Numbered from the stretch's first letter, positions 7,652 through 17,344 are shown. The stretch is DNA of 64,000 nucleotides from Gemmatimonadota bacterium (GCA_041390125.1 JAWKQN010000021.1:6296-70295), one strand, 5' to 3'. The notes: generated by a model not told the origin, from the sequence alone. Numbers and translations are program-made.

Positions 7652-9241
7652 TCAGCGCAGCAGGTCCCCCAGGCGTGGCAGCAACGCGTTGACTCCGACC
7701 AGCACCAACCCCACGATCGCACCCAGCAGGTAGCCGAGCTTCACGATCAGACGAAGCTCGCGCTCGGTCACGCGCCGCACGATCTCCTCCATCTTGGGCG
7801 TGGGGAAGGCGAGCACCTTCTCCTCCACCCGGCGCGAGACCTCGATGCGGTGGACCACCTCGGGGATCTGGGTCTGCACCCAGGCCCACAGCGCCGACCC
7901 CAGGGCCGGCTCGATGCGGGTGATGGCGTCGTCGGGGAACCAGTCGTGCGGTCGGCCCAGGGGCCGGTCCAGCAGGTGCGAGGCAACGCGGTGCAGGCCT
8001 TCGCGGGAAAGGCGCAACGCCGATTCGGTGCGGGCCGCCTCCACCAGCCAGCCGGCGAAGCGCTCCGGAGGCACGCGCCCCAGCAGGTCCCCCCACGTGC
8101 GCTCCGAGAGCCCCTCGAGCGCGAGTCCCAACCGCTCCACGAGGAACTGTCGCGTGCGCGGATCCTCCACCATGCGGACGATCCAATCGCACAACGTCTC
8201 GATGGCCTGTTCGACGCTGTCGTCCCCGGGGGACCCGAGCACGGAGCGTACGGGGCGCCCCAGGAGATCCACGAAGGCGTCGTTGACGCCCTTGGACATG
8301 GCCTGCTGCATCTCGGGCTCGCGCAGCATCTCGCTCAGGCGCTCGGCACCCTCACGCTCGATGGTCCCGAGGACGCGATCGACGGCCTCGTCCGTCATCA
8401 GCAGCTTGGCCACCACGCGCTGGTGGAACTTGAGATCCTGCATGAAACGCCGCAGCAGATCGTGCACCACCCGCTGGAAGCGCAGGCGCGTGACCGGATC
8501 CTCGAGCAGGCGACCCAGGCGCTGGATGGCCAGGGGGAGGTAGCCCGCGACCGCGCGCTCGACCGACGCCACGAGCCCGGACGGCAGGATCTCCTGGAAG
8601 GTGCGCTCCTCCGTCAGCAAGCGCTCCGACCACCGGCCCAGGTACTCCCGCACCGCCGCCCGGAAGGTGGATCCTTGTGTGGCATTCCGCAGCCAATCCG
8701 CGGACAGCTCCGCCAGGGCGGTCTGGCGGTCGGCGGTCAACAGCTCGGCGAGCGGTTCCTGGCGGATGCGGTCGTAGAGGTCTTCGGCCCGATCCTCCAC
8801 CTGCTCGGCGAACGCGTCCGTCTGCACGTGGGCCTGTAGCCGGTCCACCGCGTGGTCCACGCCTTCCCGGAGCAGCCGCTCCATCTCCGGGCGCATGGTG
8901 TCCGGCAGCAACGAGCGCAGCGAGCCGCGCTCGACCCGCAACAGCGAATCGAGGAAAGCGCCGAGCCGCTCGTCGAAGGCCGCCCGGAACTCCGGGGCGG
9001 ACAGGATGTGGGCCAGATCCTCTTCGGTGAGCAGACGCTCCCCCACGGTCCGACCGATCGCGGCGGCGAGTCGGGCCTGGTTCTTGGGGACGGCGCCGTG
9101 CAGGAAGCCGATCCGGAAGCGTCCGACGCGCGGAGGCTCGTAGGGATGGAACAGCATCCAGATGGCGACGGTGTTCGTGATGCCACCGGCCAGGGCGCCG
9201 AAGGCGATCGTGACCAGGGCTGCGACCAGATCGGGACTCAC
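7652..9241 (-). CDS. DUF445 family membrane protein (YheB/YjiN-like)
   Basis: A 529-aa protein of the DUF445 family. The N-terminal membrane helix carries the family-like signature GGITNTVAIWMLFHPY (residues about 20-35), followed by a long, mostly helical, charged region and a C-terminal hydrophobic helix (about 500-525). This N-in/C-in arrangement with a long amphipathic middle is typical of the family, whose biochemical function is unknown. Stands alone, convergent with the small membrane-protein genes and separated by 22 bases from the lipoprotein gene at 9264. Confidence 0.85.
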   Translation of the reverse strand: MSPDLVAALVTIAFGALAGGITNTVAIWMLFHPYEPPRVGRFRIGFLHGAVPKNQARLAAAIGRTVGERLLTEEDLAHILSAPEFRAAFDERLGAFLDSLLRVERGSLRSLLPDTMRPEMERLLREGVDHAVDRLQAHVQTDAFAEQVEDRAEDLYDRIRQEPLAELLTADRQTALAELSADWLRNATQGSTFRAAVREYLGRWSERLLTEERTFQEILPSGLVASVERAVAGYLPLAIQRLGRLLEDPVTRLRFQRVVHDLLRRFMQDLKFHQRVVAKLLMTDEAVDRVLGTIEREGAERLSEMLREPEMQQAMSKGVNDAFVDLLGRPVRSVLGSPGDDSVEQAIETLCDWIVRMVEDPRTRQFLVERLGLALEGLSERTWGDLLGRVPPERFAGWLVEAARTESALRLSREGLHRVASHLLDRPLGRPHDWFPDDAITRIEPALGSALWAWVQTQIPEVVHRIEVSRRVEEKVLAFPTPKMEEIVRRVTERELRLIVKLGYLLGAIVGLVLVGVNALLPRLGDLLR

Positions 9242-9263
9242 GTGGGGACGCCTTTCCTTCCGC

Positions 9264-10202
9264 TCACGATTGCGCGTGGAGCGCCAGACCCAGGATCGGG
9301 TACTCGACGCCGTACAGGGTCACCGTCCCCTGCAGCAGGAACAGGGCCTCCAGGGGCAGTTGCGGCCCTTCTCCGGAGCCGGCCTGCAGACGCGAGGAGC
9401 GCACGCTCACCTCACCCCCCAGCTCCCCGTCGGCGGCCTGGACCGTCCAGCGGTTCGGAACGTCCCGGCGCGCAGGCTCGAAGGACCGCACCTCCGTCCA
9501 CTCTACGGAGACATCGGGCCACTGCGTTTCGCGGTCGTCCACGCGCGCCCATCCGCGGTAGGCGGCACTGCCGCCGCGACCCTCGCCTTCGAGCACGACC
9601 TGCAGGGAGTCGCCGCTGGTGAGCACCAGCCAATCGCCCGGCGTGTGCTCGGCGGGGCGCCAGTTGCGGTTGAGATCCACGATGGCACCGGGCGTGGATG
9701 TGCCCGCCACCGAGAGGGAGCCCAGGAGCACGCGCACCTCCTCTCCGCGCGGCCCGCTCCAGTCCGCGCGCTGCTCGCCGAGAAGGAGATCCAGCTCGCG
9801 CGGTGGCTGACGGAAGAGCACGTGCTCGAGCGCGTCGCTCTCGCCGACGACGAGGCCCATCGGATCGTGGGGCAGCAGACGCCACGGGGCCCGGCTGGGA
9901 GGACCGTCCCACGCGACATCCATGAACTGCTCCCACGCGTCGGAGCGATACAGCCAGGCGGTCACGTGGCGCTCCACACCACCCAGCCGGGTGCGGGCCT
10001 GGAACACCCACGGCTGCACGACCGGTGTGTCCGCAGCGAAGGAGAGGAACATGAGCGTGCGCTCGTAGCTGCGGCCCGGACCCTCCGTCACTTCCGGGCT
10101 CGCGACAGCCGTCTCTGCCGGCAGCGCGCGCTCCGGGGCTTCGTCACCCCCACAGCCCGACAGGAGCACGGCGAGGCCCAAGGTACAGCGCCACAGCGAC
10201 AT
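9264..10202 (-). CDS. Hypothetical lipoprotein
   Basis: A 312-aa predicted lipoprotein: MSLWRCTLGLAVLLSGCG has a basic start, hydrophobic core and an LLSGC lipobox with Cys at residue 17. The mature part is rich in beta-type alternation and Trp/Arg (for example VHDR-type and WPDVSVEW segments), reminiscent of lipocalin-like hydrolase folds such as AttH, but I cannot confirm a family. The start at ATG 10202 is set by the signal peptide; the frame extends a further 24 codons upstream. Confidence 0.6.
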   Translation of the reverse strand: MSLWRCTLGLAVLLSGCGGDEAPERALPAETAVASPEVTEGPGRSYERTLMFLSFAADTPVVQPWVFQARTRLGGVERHVTAWLYRSDAWEQFMDVAWDGPPSRAPWRLLPHDPMGLVVGESDALEHVLFRQPPRELDLLLGEQRADWSGPRGEEVRVLLGSLSVAGTSTPGAIVDLNRNWRPAEHTPGDWLVLTSGDSLQVVLEGEGRGGSAAYRGWARVDDRETQWPDVSVEWTEVRSFEPARRDVPNRWTVQAADGELGGEVSVRSSRLQAGSGEGPQLPLEALFLLQGTVTLYGVEYPILGLALHAQS

Positions 10203-10315
10203 ACGTGCGTTGTGCCTCCGCGGAATGCTCGGTTGCCGAAGCGTGCACACGAATCTATGTTGGCGGCGAGTCATTTCCCACAGCCGTCCTGATTTCCCCT
10301 CGAGCTCCAGGGATC

Positions 10316-11617
10316 GTGCCTCTTCATACCAAGATCCTCATCGCGCTGGGCGCGGGCGTACTGGGCGGGTTCATCGCCAATATCCTCGATCTGGCCTGGC
10401 TGCAGTCGTTCTTCGTGGCCATCGAGCCGATCGGCACGGCCTGGATCCGCATGATCACCATGATCGTCGTCCCCCTCGTGGTGGCCAGCCTGCTCGTGGG
10501 CACCGCCTCCCTGGGCGACATCCGCAAGCTCGGGCGGATCGGCGGCAAGACCGTGCTGTTCTACATGAGCACCACGGCGGTGGCCGTCGTGATCGGCCTC
10601 GTTCTCTCCAACGTCGTGCAACCGGGCTCGCGCGTGCAGCCCGAGACGCGTGACTCCCTCTCGGCCCAGTTCGACTCCCAGGCGGAAGCCAGCATGGCGC
10701 TGGCCGCCGACAAGCCGTCCTGGGTGGAGACCGTCCTGGAGATGATTCCGCGCAACCCGGTGCAGGCCGCGGCGAACATGGACCTGCTGCCCCTGATCTT
10801 CTTCACGATCATGTTCGGTGCGGCCATCACGCTCGTGGACACGGACAAACGCGAGGCGGTGCTCAAGGTATTCGAAGGCATCAACCAGGCCAGCATGGTC
10901 ATGATCGACTGGGTCATGATGCTGGCACCCGTGGCGGTGTTCGCGCTCATCGCCTCCATCGTCAGCCAGTTCGGCTTCGATCTCCTCCAGAGCCTGTTGA
11001 TCTACGCCTTGACGGTGGTGGCGGGGCTGCTGCTCCACGTCGCGATCACCTACATGTCCATCGTGAAGGTGTTCTCGAAGCTCAGCCCGATGTACTTCCT
11101 CAGGCGCGCCAACAAGGCGCAGCTCATCGCCTTCAGCACGTCCTCCTCCAACGCCACGCTTCCCGTCACCATCGAGACCGCCGAGGAGGACATCGGCGTC
11201 TCCAACGAGGTGGCCAGCTTCGTGTTGCCGTTGGGCGCCACGATCAACATGGATGGCACCGCGCTCTACCAGGCCGTGGCCGTCATGTTCATCGCACAGA
11301 TCTACGGCATCGACCTCACGCTGGCGGACCAGGCCACGGTGGTCCTGACGGCCACACTGGCGTCCATCGGTGCGGCCGGTGTGCCCAGCGCGGGCATCAT
11401 CACGCTGATCATCGTGCTGAACGCAGTGGGTCTGGGGGCGCACATCCAGGCGGGGATCGCGTTGATCCTGGGTGTGGACCGCATCCTGGACATGCTGCGC
11501 ACGGCGGTGAACGTCACGGGAGACCTGACCGCCTCGACCGTCATTGCGCGGACGGAGGGCGAGGAGCTGGTGCCCCGCCCGGTCGATCACAAGGTCGAGA
11601 TCGCGCCCACGCGCTGA
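10316..11617 (+). CDS. Dicarboxylate/amino acid:cation symporter (SLC1/DAACS family)
   Basis: Sodium- or proton-coupled carrier for acidic amino acids or C4-dicarboxylates, 433 aa. GTG 10316 gives a normal N-terminus (PLHTKILIALGAGVLGG). The HP1 serine-rich motif STSSSNATLP lies near residue 275 and the TM7 NMDGTAL motif near 311, both diagnostic of the SLC1 fold; HP2 (GVPSAGIITL) is near 362. The transport core is complete. Substrate choice between glutamate/aspartate and dicarboxylates cannot be read with confidence. Divergent from the lipoprotein gene, with about 110 bases between them for promoters. Confidence 0.88.
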   Translation: MPLHTKILIALGAGVLGGFIANILDLAWLQSFFVAIEPIGTAWIRMITMIVVPLVVASLLVGTASLGDIRKLGRIGGKTVLFYMSTTAVAVVIGLVLSNVVQPGSRVQPETRDSLSAQFDSQAEASMALAADKPSWVETVLEMIPRNPVQAAANMDLLPLIFFTIMFGAAITLVDTDKREAVLKVFEGINQASMVMIDWVMMLAPVAVFALIASIVSQFGFDLLQSLLIYALTVVAGLLLHVAITYMSIVKVFSKLSPMYFLRRANKAQLIAFSTSSSNATLPVTIETAEEDIGVSNEVASFVLPLGATINMDGTALYQAVAVMFIAQIYGIDLTLADQATVVLTATLASIGAAGVPSAGIITLIIVLNAVGLGAHIQAGIALILGVDRILDMLRTAVNVTGDLTASTVIARTEGEELVPRPVDHKVEIAPTR

Positions 11618-11650
11618 GTCGAGGGCGGCGGGCGCCGCCGCGACCGGAGG

Positions 11651-12100
11651 TCAGGCGCGCAGACCGATCGGCGGCGAAGGCGGTCGCCGGCCGGCACCGG
11701 CATCCAGGATCTGGGCGGGTGTCGCGCCCAGCTTGGCGTCGAGCGCCTCCAGGAAGGTCGTGATGCGCCGGGCGTTGGTGCCGAAGTCCACGCCACCGCT
11801 GCGGGACCGGGAGGTGAGGTCCACGCGCGTCTGGGCGGTCTCGTCCAGGGTGATGCGGATGATCACGTCGTCCGTACGGCGCAGGAACCCGCCCCGGGCC
11901 TCGGCCTGGATGATCCCGTCGCGGTCGTTCCAGGTCTGGACCCGCCACCCCGGCAGCCCCTCGTCCGCAAGGAGGGTGGCCGCGCTCCACACGCGGTCGA
12001 ACGGGATGGCGTAGCGCCGTCCGCGCAGACGGGGATCGGGCGCGGCCGGGTGGGTCTGGGCTTCGTTCCGGGTGATCGCGCGTAGGATTCGCGTCATCAT
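11651..12100 (-). CDS. DUF1499 family protein
   Basis: A 149-aa protein matching the DUF1499 pattern: an RRYAIPFDRVWSAA opening, GW-V--W-DRDG-IQAEAR middle, a DDVIIRI strand and the terminal RSRSRSGGVDFGTNARRI block (about residues 97-112). Function of the family is unknown. Its ATG at 12100 overlaps the TGA of the upstream SIMPL-domain gene by four bases, so the two are translationally coupled. Confidence 0.75.
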   Translation of the reverse strand: MMTRILRAITRNEAQTHPAAPDPRLRGRRYAIPFDRVWSAATLLADEGLPGWRVQTWNDRDGIIQAEARGGFLRRTDDVIIRITLDETAQTRVDLTSRSRSGGVDFGTNARRITTFLEALDAKLGATPAQILDAGAGRRPPSPPIGLRA

Positions 12101-12831
12101 GGTTCGGGGTCGGTACCGAGCGCGAAGCGCACGGTGACGGTGGCGGAGATCTGCTGCTCGCCCACCTCGATGGGCGTGTCGGCGGCCATGGCCATCTGGC
12201 TCCGCGCCATCCAGGGCCGGGGCGGCGGGCTCTCGGCCCCGCCCCTGACCTCGAGGACGCGCCCCAGGGGCACCCCGAGCGCGCGTGCCATGGCCTCGGC
12301 CTGGGCCCGGGCCCGGTCCACGGCGCGCTCCACGGCCTCCAGGCGGGCGGGCTCCGGGTCGGAGGCCCGGAAGCTCAGGCCCGTGACCCGGTTGGCGCCG
12401 GCGCCGATGGCGGCATCGATGAGCCGCCCGGATCGCTGGACCGCCGAGGTGCGCGCCTCCACGTGGTTGAGGGCACGATACCCGGCGATGCGGGGCATCT
12501 CACCCGGCTTCTCGTCCGCCCGATAGACCGGCTGGAGCGAATAGCCGTGGGTCTCCACCCGCAACTGGTCGAGGCCGGTGCCCCGGACGGCCGCCAGCAC
12601 CTGCTCCATCCGCTCGGCGTTCTCCTGGGCGGCCTCCTCGGCGGAGGCCGCCTCGGTCTCGACCGCGAAGGTCACGACGGCCAGGTCCGGCGTGACCGAC
12701 ACCGAGGCGGTGCCGGAGACCTCCACGAAGGGCGGGGACGACTCGGTCATCTGGGCCTGGGCGGACGGGGCCCCCCCGGCGGACAGGGCCAGGAGGAGGA
12801 GCGGCAGGGCAGCGTGGGGATGGTGTGACAT
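12097..12831 (-). CDS. SIMPL (DUF541) domain periplasmic protein
   Basis: A 244-aa secreted protein: signal peptide MSHHPHAALPLLLLALSAGG... ending at an AQA-like site near residue 27, then the SIMPL fold: VEVSGTASVSVTPDLAVVTFAVET (residues about 35-58, typical first strands), a long helix, the LQPVY and GYRALNHVEAR strands, then a second alpha-beta half ending ISATVTVRFAL. The family is linked to envelope stress and oxidative-stress tolerance, without a defined reaction. Its stop overlaps the DUF1499 start (ATGA). Confidence 0.85.
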   Translation of the reverse strand: MSHHPHAALPLLLLALSAGGAPSAQAQMTESSPPFVEVSGTASVSVTPDLAVVTFAVETEAASAEEAAQENAERMEQVLAAVRGTGLDQLRVETHGYSLQPVYRADEKPGEMPRIAGYRALNHVEARTSAVQRSGRLIDAAIGAGANRVTGLSFRASDPEPARLEAVERAVDRARAQAEAMARALGVPLGRVLEVRGGAESPPPRPWMARSQMAMAADTPIEVGEQQISATVTVRFALGTDPEP

Positions 12832-12988
12832 CCTGGTCAATACACGGTAGCGAACCGAAGGTTTTTCCGCCCCCGGCGGGTGTCGGCGCCCCGGGTGCCT
12901 GGCCCGCCCCTTGCCCGGTCCAGGCCGTTTGCCGACCGTGGGCGCACCCCGCGCGAGCCCTCCCGAGGACCCGAGGACACCACACCCG

Positions 12989-13987
12989 ATGAAAGCGATC
13001 ATCCCGCTGGCTGGAAAGGGGACCCGCCTCCGCCCCCTCACCCATGTCACCCCCAAGCCGCTGATCAAGGTCGGCGGCCGTCCGGTGATGAGCTACATCC
13101 TGGACGACCTGAAGGCCCTGGGCATCGAAGAGATGGTGTTCATCGTGGGCTACCTGGGTGACAAGGTCCGCGAGTACATGGAGGCCGAGTATCCGGACGT
13201 CCGCGTGCACTACGTCGTGCAGGAGGTCCAGGACGGGACCGCGGGCGCGGTCAAGCTGGCCCAGCCCTGGGCGGACGACGAGCTCCTGATCGTCTTCGTG
13301 GACACGCTCTTCGAGGCCGACCTGTCCCTGGCGCGATCGCTGGGCCCGGAGTGGGCCGGCGCCATCTGGGCCAAGGAGGTGGAGGACTACCAGCGCTTCG
13401 GGGTGATCATCACCGACGAGCAGGGCGCCATGCAGCGCATCGTCGAGAAGCCCAAGGAGCCGGTCTCCAAGCTCGCCAACATCGGGCTCTACTATATCCG
13501 CGACCACGCCCTGCTGTTCGAGGGCATCGACCACGTCCTGAACACCGTGAACCCCGGTCAGGGCGGTGAGTACTATCTGACCGACGCCTTCCAGTACATG
13601 GTGGACAACGGCGCCCGACTGTTCACGGCGCCCGTGGGGGGGTGGTACGACTGCGGCAAGGCCGACACGCTGCTGGAGACCAACCTGCACCTGCTCTCCA
13701 CCGGCCGGGAGGGCGTCCACCCGGGCGCGACGGTCCGCGATTCGCAGATCGATGCCCGGGCCCGCGTCGAGGAGGGTGCGGTGATCGAAGATTCGACCCT
13801 GGGGCCCAACGTCACGGTCGAACGGGGCGCGCGTGTGAAGGACAGCACGCTGCGGCACACCATCGTCGGGGAGGGAACGACCATCGCCGGGTGCACGCTC
13901 AGCGATTCCCTGATCGGCGAATCGTGTGACATCTCCGGCTTCGGGGGCTCGTTGAGCCTGGCCCCCCACTCGATCGTCCGTGGCTGA
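12989..13987 (+). CDS. Sugar-1-phosphate nucleotidyltransferase (RmlA-like, with left-handed helix tail)
   Basis: A 332-aa cytoplasmic enzyme forming NDP-sugar from NTP and sugar-1-phosphate. The signature LAGKGTRLRPLTHVTPKPLIKVGGRPV begins at residue 6, with the nucleotide loop and the conserved Lys; IVEKPKEP lies near residue 150. From about residue 245 there are hexapeptide-like repeats (HPGATVRDSQIDARARVEEG and on), a left-handed beta-helix seen in the long RmlA/StrD group. Probably glucose-1-phosphate thymidylyl- or uridylyltransferase; the sugar cannot be fixed. Its stop precedes ATG 14019 of the next gene by 31 bases. Confidence 0.85.
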   Translation: MKAIIPLAGKGTRLRPLTHVTPKPLIKVGGRPVMSYILDDLKALGIEEMVFIVGYLGDKVREYMEAEYPDVRVHYVVQEVQDGTAGAVKLAQPWADDELLIVFVDTLFEADLSLARSLGPEWAGAIWAKEVEDYQRFGVIITDEQGAMQRIVEKPKEPVSKLANIGLYYIRDHALLFEGIDHVLNTVNPGQGGEYYLTDAFQYMVDNGARLFTAPVGGWYDCGKADTLLETNLHLLSTGREGVHPGATVRDSQIDARARVEEGAVIEDSTLGPNVTVERGARVKDSTLRHTIVGEGTTIAGCTLSDSLIGESCDISGFGGSLSLAPHSIVRG

Positions 13988-14018
13988 GAGGGCCCCGGGC
14001 CGGTCGCAGGAGGTGGAC

Positions 14019-15260
14019 ATGGACGAACAGGACCTGATCCACGACTGGAACGCCATCCAGCCCACGCTCCAGCCGGACGCGCGTGGGCCCGTGGAGCTGA
14101 ACGACGAGACGCTGCGGGACGGCCTGCAGAGCCCCTCCGTCGTGGACCCGCCCATCGAGGTCAAGCTCGAGCTCGTCCATCTCATGGACCGCATGGGCGT
14201 CGCGAGCGCGGACATCGGGCTCCCGGGCGCCGGACCGCGCGCGGTGGCGGACGTGACGCGGATCGCCCAGGAGATCGTCTCGTCCGGTCTGTCCCTGTCC
14301 CCGAACTGCGCCGCCCGTACGGTCGTGGCCGACGTGCGTCCCGTGGCCGAGATCAGCCAGAAGGTCGGCATCGCCATCGAGGCCTGCACCTTCATCGGCA
14401 GCTCGCCCGTGCGGCAGTATGCCGAGGGATGGACGCTGGAGCGTATGCTGCGGGTCTCCGAGGAGGCGGTCACGTTCGCCGTCCGCGAGGGGCTGCCGGT
14501 GATGTTCGTCACCGAGGATACGACGCGGGCGCGCCCGGACGTGCTGGAGGCGCTCTACGGGCACGCGATCCGCTGGGGCGCGCGTCGGATCTGCCTGGCG
14601 GACACGGTCGGGCACGCCACGCCCGCCGGCGTGCGTGCGCTCGTGCGCTTCGTGCGCGAGACGATCGTCGAGCCCTCCGGGGAGGACGTGAAGATCGATT
14701 GGCACGGCCACCGCGATCGGGGGCTGGGTCTGGCCAACGCCCTGGCGGCGATCGAGGCGGGGGCCGACCGCATCCACGGCACGGCGCTGGGCATCGGCGA
14801 GCGCGTGGGCAACGTGGAGATGGACCTGCTGCTCGTGAACCTGAAGCTCCTGGGATTCCACGACGGTGACCTGTCCGACCTGTGCACCTACTGCGAGACC
14901 GTGGCGTCGGCCTGCGGCGTGGGCCTCCCCCACGACTACCCCGTCTTCGGGCGCGACGCCTTCCGCACGGCCACCGGCGTGCACGCCGCCGCCATCGTGA
15001 AGGCGCAGAGCAAGGGCGATTCCTGGCTGGCCGACCTCGTCTACTCCGGTGTGCCGGCGGCCATGTTCGGCCGCTGCCAGGAGATCGAGGTCGGGCACAT
15101 GAGCGGGCTGTCCAACGTGAAGTTCTGGCTGCGGGCCCGCGGCTACGATGCGGAGGACGCCGATCTGTGCGAGCGGATCCTGGCGGCGGCGAAGGCGACC
15201 GACCACACGCTCTCGGAAGACGAAGTGGTCTCGATCATCGGGAGCGGCGTTGGCCGCTAG
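14019..15260 (+). CDS. 2-isopropylmalate synthase-like (HMGL/LeuA family, catalytic domain only)
   Basis: A 413-aa acyl-CoA/2-oxoacid condensing enzyme of the DRE-TIM metallolyase group. ETLRDG at about residue 28 supplies the metal/catalytic Arg-Asp pair; DWHGHRDRGLGLANALAA (about 227) gives the HxH metal ligands; GIGERVGNVEMD (about 260) is the family's GxGER motif. There is no C-terminal leucine-binding allosteric domain, so it may be feedback-insensitive LeuA, or a homocitrate or citramalate synthase. ATG 14019 has a strong site (GGAGG, 14009-14013). The response-regulator gene starts inside its last codons. Confidence 0.75.
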   Translation: MDEQDLIHDWNAIQPTLQPDARGPVELNDETLRDGLQSPSVVDPPIEVKLELVHLMDRMGVASADIGLPGAGPRAVADVTRIAQEIVSSGLSLSPNCAARTVVADVRPVAEISQKVGIAIEACTFIGSSPVRQYAEGWTLERMLRVSEEAVTFAVREGLPVMFVTEDTTRARPDVLEALYGHAIRWGARRICLADTVGHATPAGVRALVRFVRETIVEPSGEDVKIDWHGHRDRGLGLANALAAIEAGADRIHGTALGIGERVGNVEMDLLLVNLKLLGFHDGDLSDLCTYCETVASACGVGLPHDYPVFGRDAFRTATGVHAAAIVKAQSKGDSWLADLVYSGVPAAMFGRCQEIEVGHMSGLSNVKFWLRARGYDAEDADLCERILAAAKATDHTLSEDEVVSIIGSGVGR

Positions 15261-15975
15261 GCCCGAGGGCGAAGCGCGGCGCATCCTCGTCGTCGAGGAC
15301 GAGGCCGACATCGCCGCGCTCGTCGCCTATCAGCTCACCCGCGCCGGCTTCCAGGTCCAGACGGTCTCCTCGGGCAGCGAGGCGCTCGAATCCATCGAGC
15401 GTCAGGTCCCGCACCTCGTGGTGCTGGACATCATGCTGTCGGGTCTGTCCGGGCTGGAGGTGCTGGAGAAGCTGCGTGCCGATCCCGCGACCCGCGAGGT
15501 CCCGGTGTTGTTGCTCACCGCCCTGCGCGAGGCCTCCGACCGCATCCGGGGTCTCGAGCTGGGCGCGGACGACTACCTCACCAAGCCGTTCAGCCCCAAG
15601 GAGCTGGTGCTGCGGGTGGAGGCCGTGTTGCGCCGCAGCACGGGGACCGCAGGGGCACGCGGCCTGTTGTTGCGTGCGGGCGGGCTGCGGCTCGATCCTG
15701 CCGCCGCGCGCGCCTGGTGGCAGGACGAAGAGCTCCAGCTGACCCCGACCGAGTTCCGGCTGCTGCGCACGCTGCTGGAGCGCCGCGGGCGCACGCTCAG
15801 CCGCAACCAGTTGCTCGAGAACGTCTGGGAGGTCGACGCGCGTGTGGCGGGTCGGCTGCAGACACGCACGGTGGACATGCACATGCGGCGGCTGCGCGCC
15901 AAGCTCGGCGAGGCGGGGGACTGGGTCCGCACCGTACGCGGCTTCGGCTATCGCTTCGAGCCGCCCGAGGACTGA
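15250..15975 (+). CDS. OmpR/PhoB-type response regulator
   Basis: A 241-aa two-component regulator. The receiver domain (about residues 10-125) has the acidic pair in VVEDEAD, the phospho-acceptor Asp near 59 (VVLDIMLSG), the Thr of LLLTAL and the Lys of YLTKPF. The C-terminal winged helix (about 140-240) has LTPTEFRLLRTLL and the RTVDMHMRRLRAKLGE recognition segment. There is no ATG or GTG near the domain start; TTG 15250 gives a normal N-terminus and overlaps the end of the upstream gene by 11 bases. Its TGA overlaps the kinase ATG by one base. Confidence 0.85.
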   Translation: MAARPEGEARRILVVEDEADIAALVAYQLTRAGFQVQTVSSGSEALESIERQVPHLVVLDIMLSGLSGLEVLEKLRADPATREVPVLLLTALREASDRIRGLELGADDYLTKPFSPKELVLRVEAVLRRSTGTAGARGLLLRAGGLRLDPAAARAWWQDEELQLTPTEFRLLRTLLERRGRTLSRNQLLENVWEVDARVAGRLQTRTVDMHMRRLRAKLGEAGDWVRTVRGFGYRFEPPED

Positions 15976-17309
15976 TGCGGACGCTCGGCGTGCGCGCGTG
16001 GGTGACCCTGGCCATCCTGGTGGCCGGGACCACGGCGCTGTTGCTCGGCGGGGTGGGATGGGGATGGGGCCTCCTCGCCCTCCTGGTGGTGGCGTTCGCC
16101 TTCGGCGCAGCCGCCGACCGCGCGCTGGATCCGCTGGAGCGGCGGGCGCGGGCGCTCGCCGTGGGCGGCCCGCAGCCCACGGGCGTGCTGGCGCCGGTGC
16201 GGGAGCTCCATGATCTGCAGCACGAGCTCGACGAGGCCTCCGAGACCCTGAGGGCGCTGCAGGATCAGGCCCGGCGCGAGCAGCAGGAGACGGCCGCGCT
16301 CCTGGATGCCACCGCCGAAGGCGTGATCGAGCTTTCCGAGGACGCGCGGCTGGTGCGCGCCAACGCGGCGGCGCGTCGCATCCTCGAGATCCGGGATGCC
16401 CGCCCGTTCGCACCCATCGAGACCCTGGTGCGGGATGCCGCGCTCCGGGATGCGCTCGAGACCGCGGTGATCCGGCCGCTCGCGCCGGTCGAGGTCACGC
16501 CGTGGGACCGCACGATCGTCGTGCGGGCCAAGGCGCTGCCCAAGGGTGGCGCCATCGTCACCCTGCAGGACCTCACCGAGGTCCGCCGCCTGGAGCGCGT
16601 GCGCACGGACTTCGTCGCCAACGCCTCCCACGAGCTGAAGACCCCGCTGACGGCCCTGCGCGGCTTCGCCGAGTCCCTCCTGGACGACGAGCCTCCGCCC
16701 GACATCCGCCGCACGTTCGTCGAGTCCATCGCCAAGAACGCGATCCGCCTGCAGCATCTCGTCGAGGACCTGCTGGACCTGTCCCGGCTGGAGTCCGGGG
16801 GCTGGCGCGCGGAGTTGGAGGAGGTGGATGTGGCCGAGGTGGCCGAGCGCGTGTGGGAGGAGACGGTGGAGGGCACGTCGCGCACCATCCACTTCGCGGT
16901 GGACGGCCTGGGGCTCGCGTGGGCGGACGAGCGGGCGGTGGAGCAGATCTTCGCCAACCTCTTCGGCAACGCCATCCGCTACACCCCCGACCAGGGTCGC
17001 GTGACCGTGACCATCCGCAGCGGAGCGGAGCGCCTCCAGATCGCTGTCGCGGACACGGGATCGGGGATCCCTCCCGAGTCGCTGCCCCGGATCTTCGAGC
17101 GGTTCTACCGCGTCGATCCCGCGCGCTCCCGGGCCGAGGGGGGGACGGGGCTGGGGCTGTCCATCGTGGCCCATCTGGCGCGGGGCATGGGCGGCTCCGT
17201 CGGGGCCACCAGCCGGCTCGGCGACGGGACCGTGATCACGTTCACGCTGCCGCGCGCGCCCGATCCGGACGAGGGTGGTTCCGACGCCGCCGGGGACCCC
17301 CTAGGTTGA
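15975..17309 (+). CDS. PhoR-like sensor histidine kinase
   Basis: A 444-aa membrane kinase partnered with the adjacent regulator. Two close N-terminal hydrophobic helices (about residues 8-45) with almost no periplasmic loop suggest intramembrane or cytoplasmic sensing; a PAS-like segment follows (about 95-195). The HisKA box ANASHELKTPLTALRGFAE has the phospho-accepting His near residue 219. The ATPase domain shows the N box (FGNAIRYTP), G1 (DTGSGIP), F box (FERFYR) and G2 (GGTGLGLSIV), all intact. Phosphate control by analogy with PhoR is possible but there are no pst genes nearby. Confidence 0.88.
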   Translation: MRTLGVRAWVTLAILVAGTTALLLGGVGWGWGLLALLVVAFAFGAAADRALDPLERRARALAVGGPQPTGVLAPVRELHDLQHELDEASETLRALQDQARREQQETAALLDATAEGVIELSEDARLVRANAAARRILEIRDARPFAPIETLVRDAALRDALETAVIRPLAPVEVTPWDRTIVVRAKALPKGGAIVTLQDLTEVRRLERVRTDFVANASHELKTPLTALRGFAESLLDDEPPPDIRRTFVESIAKNAIRLQHLVEDLLDLSRLESGGWRAELEEVDVAEVAERVWEETVEGTSRTIHFAVDGLGLAWADERAVEQIFANLFGNAIRYTPDQGRVTVTIRSGAERLQIAVADTGSGIPPESLPRIFERFYRVDPARSRAEGGTGLGLSIVAHLARGMGGSVGATSRLGDGTVITFTLPRAPDPDEGGSDAAGDPLG

Positions 17310-17344
17310 GCCGCGGGCGTCCCTCGCACGTCGGAGCTCCAGCC

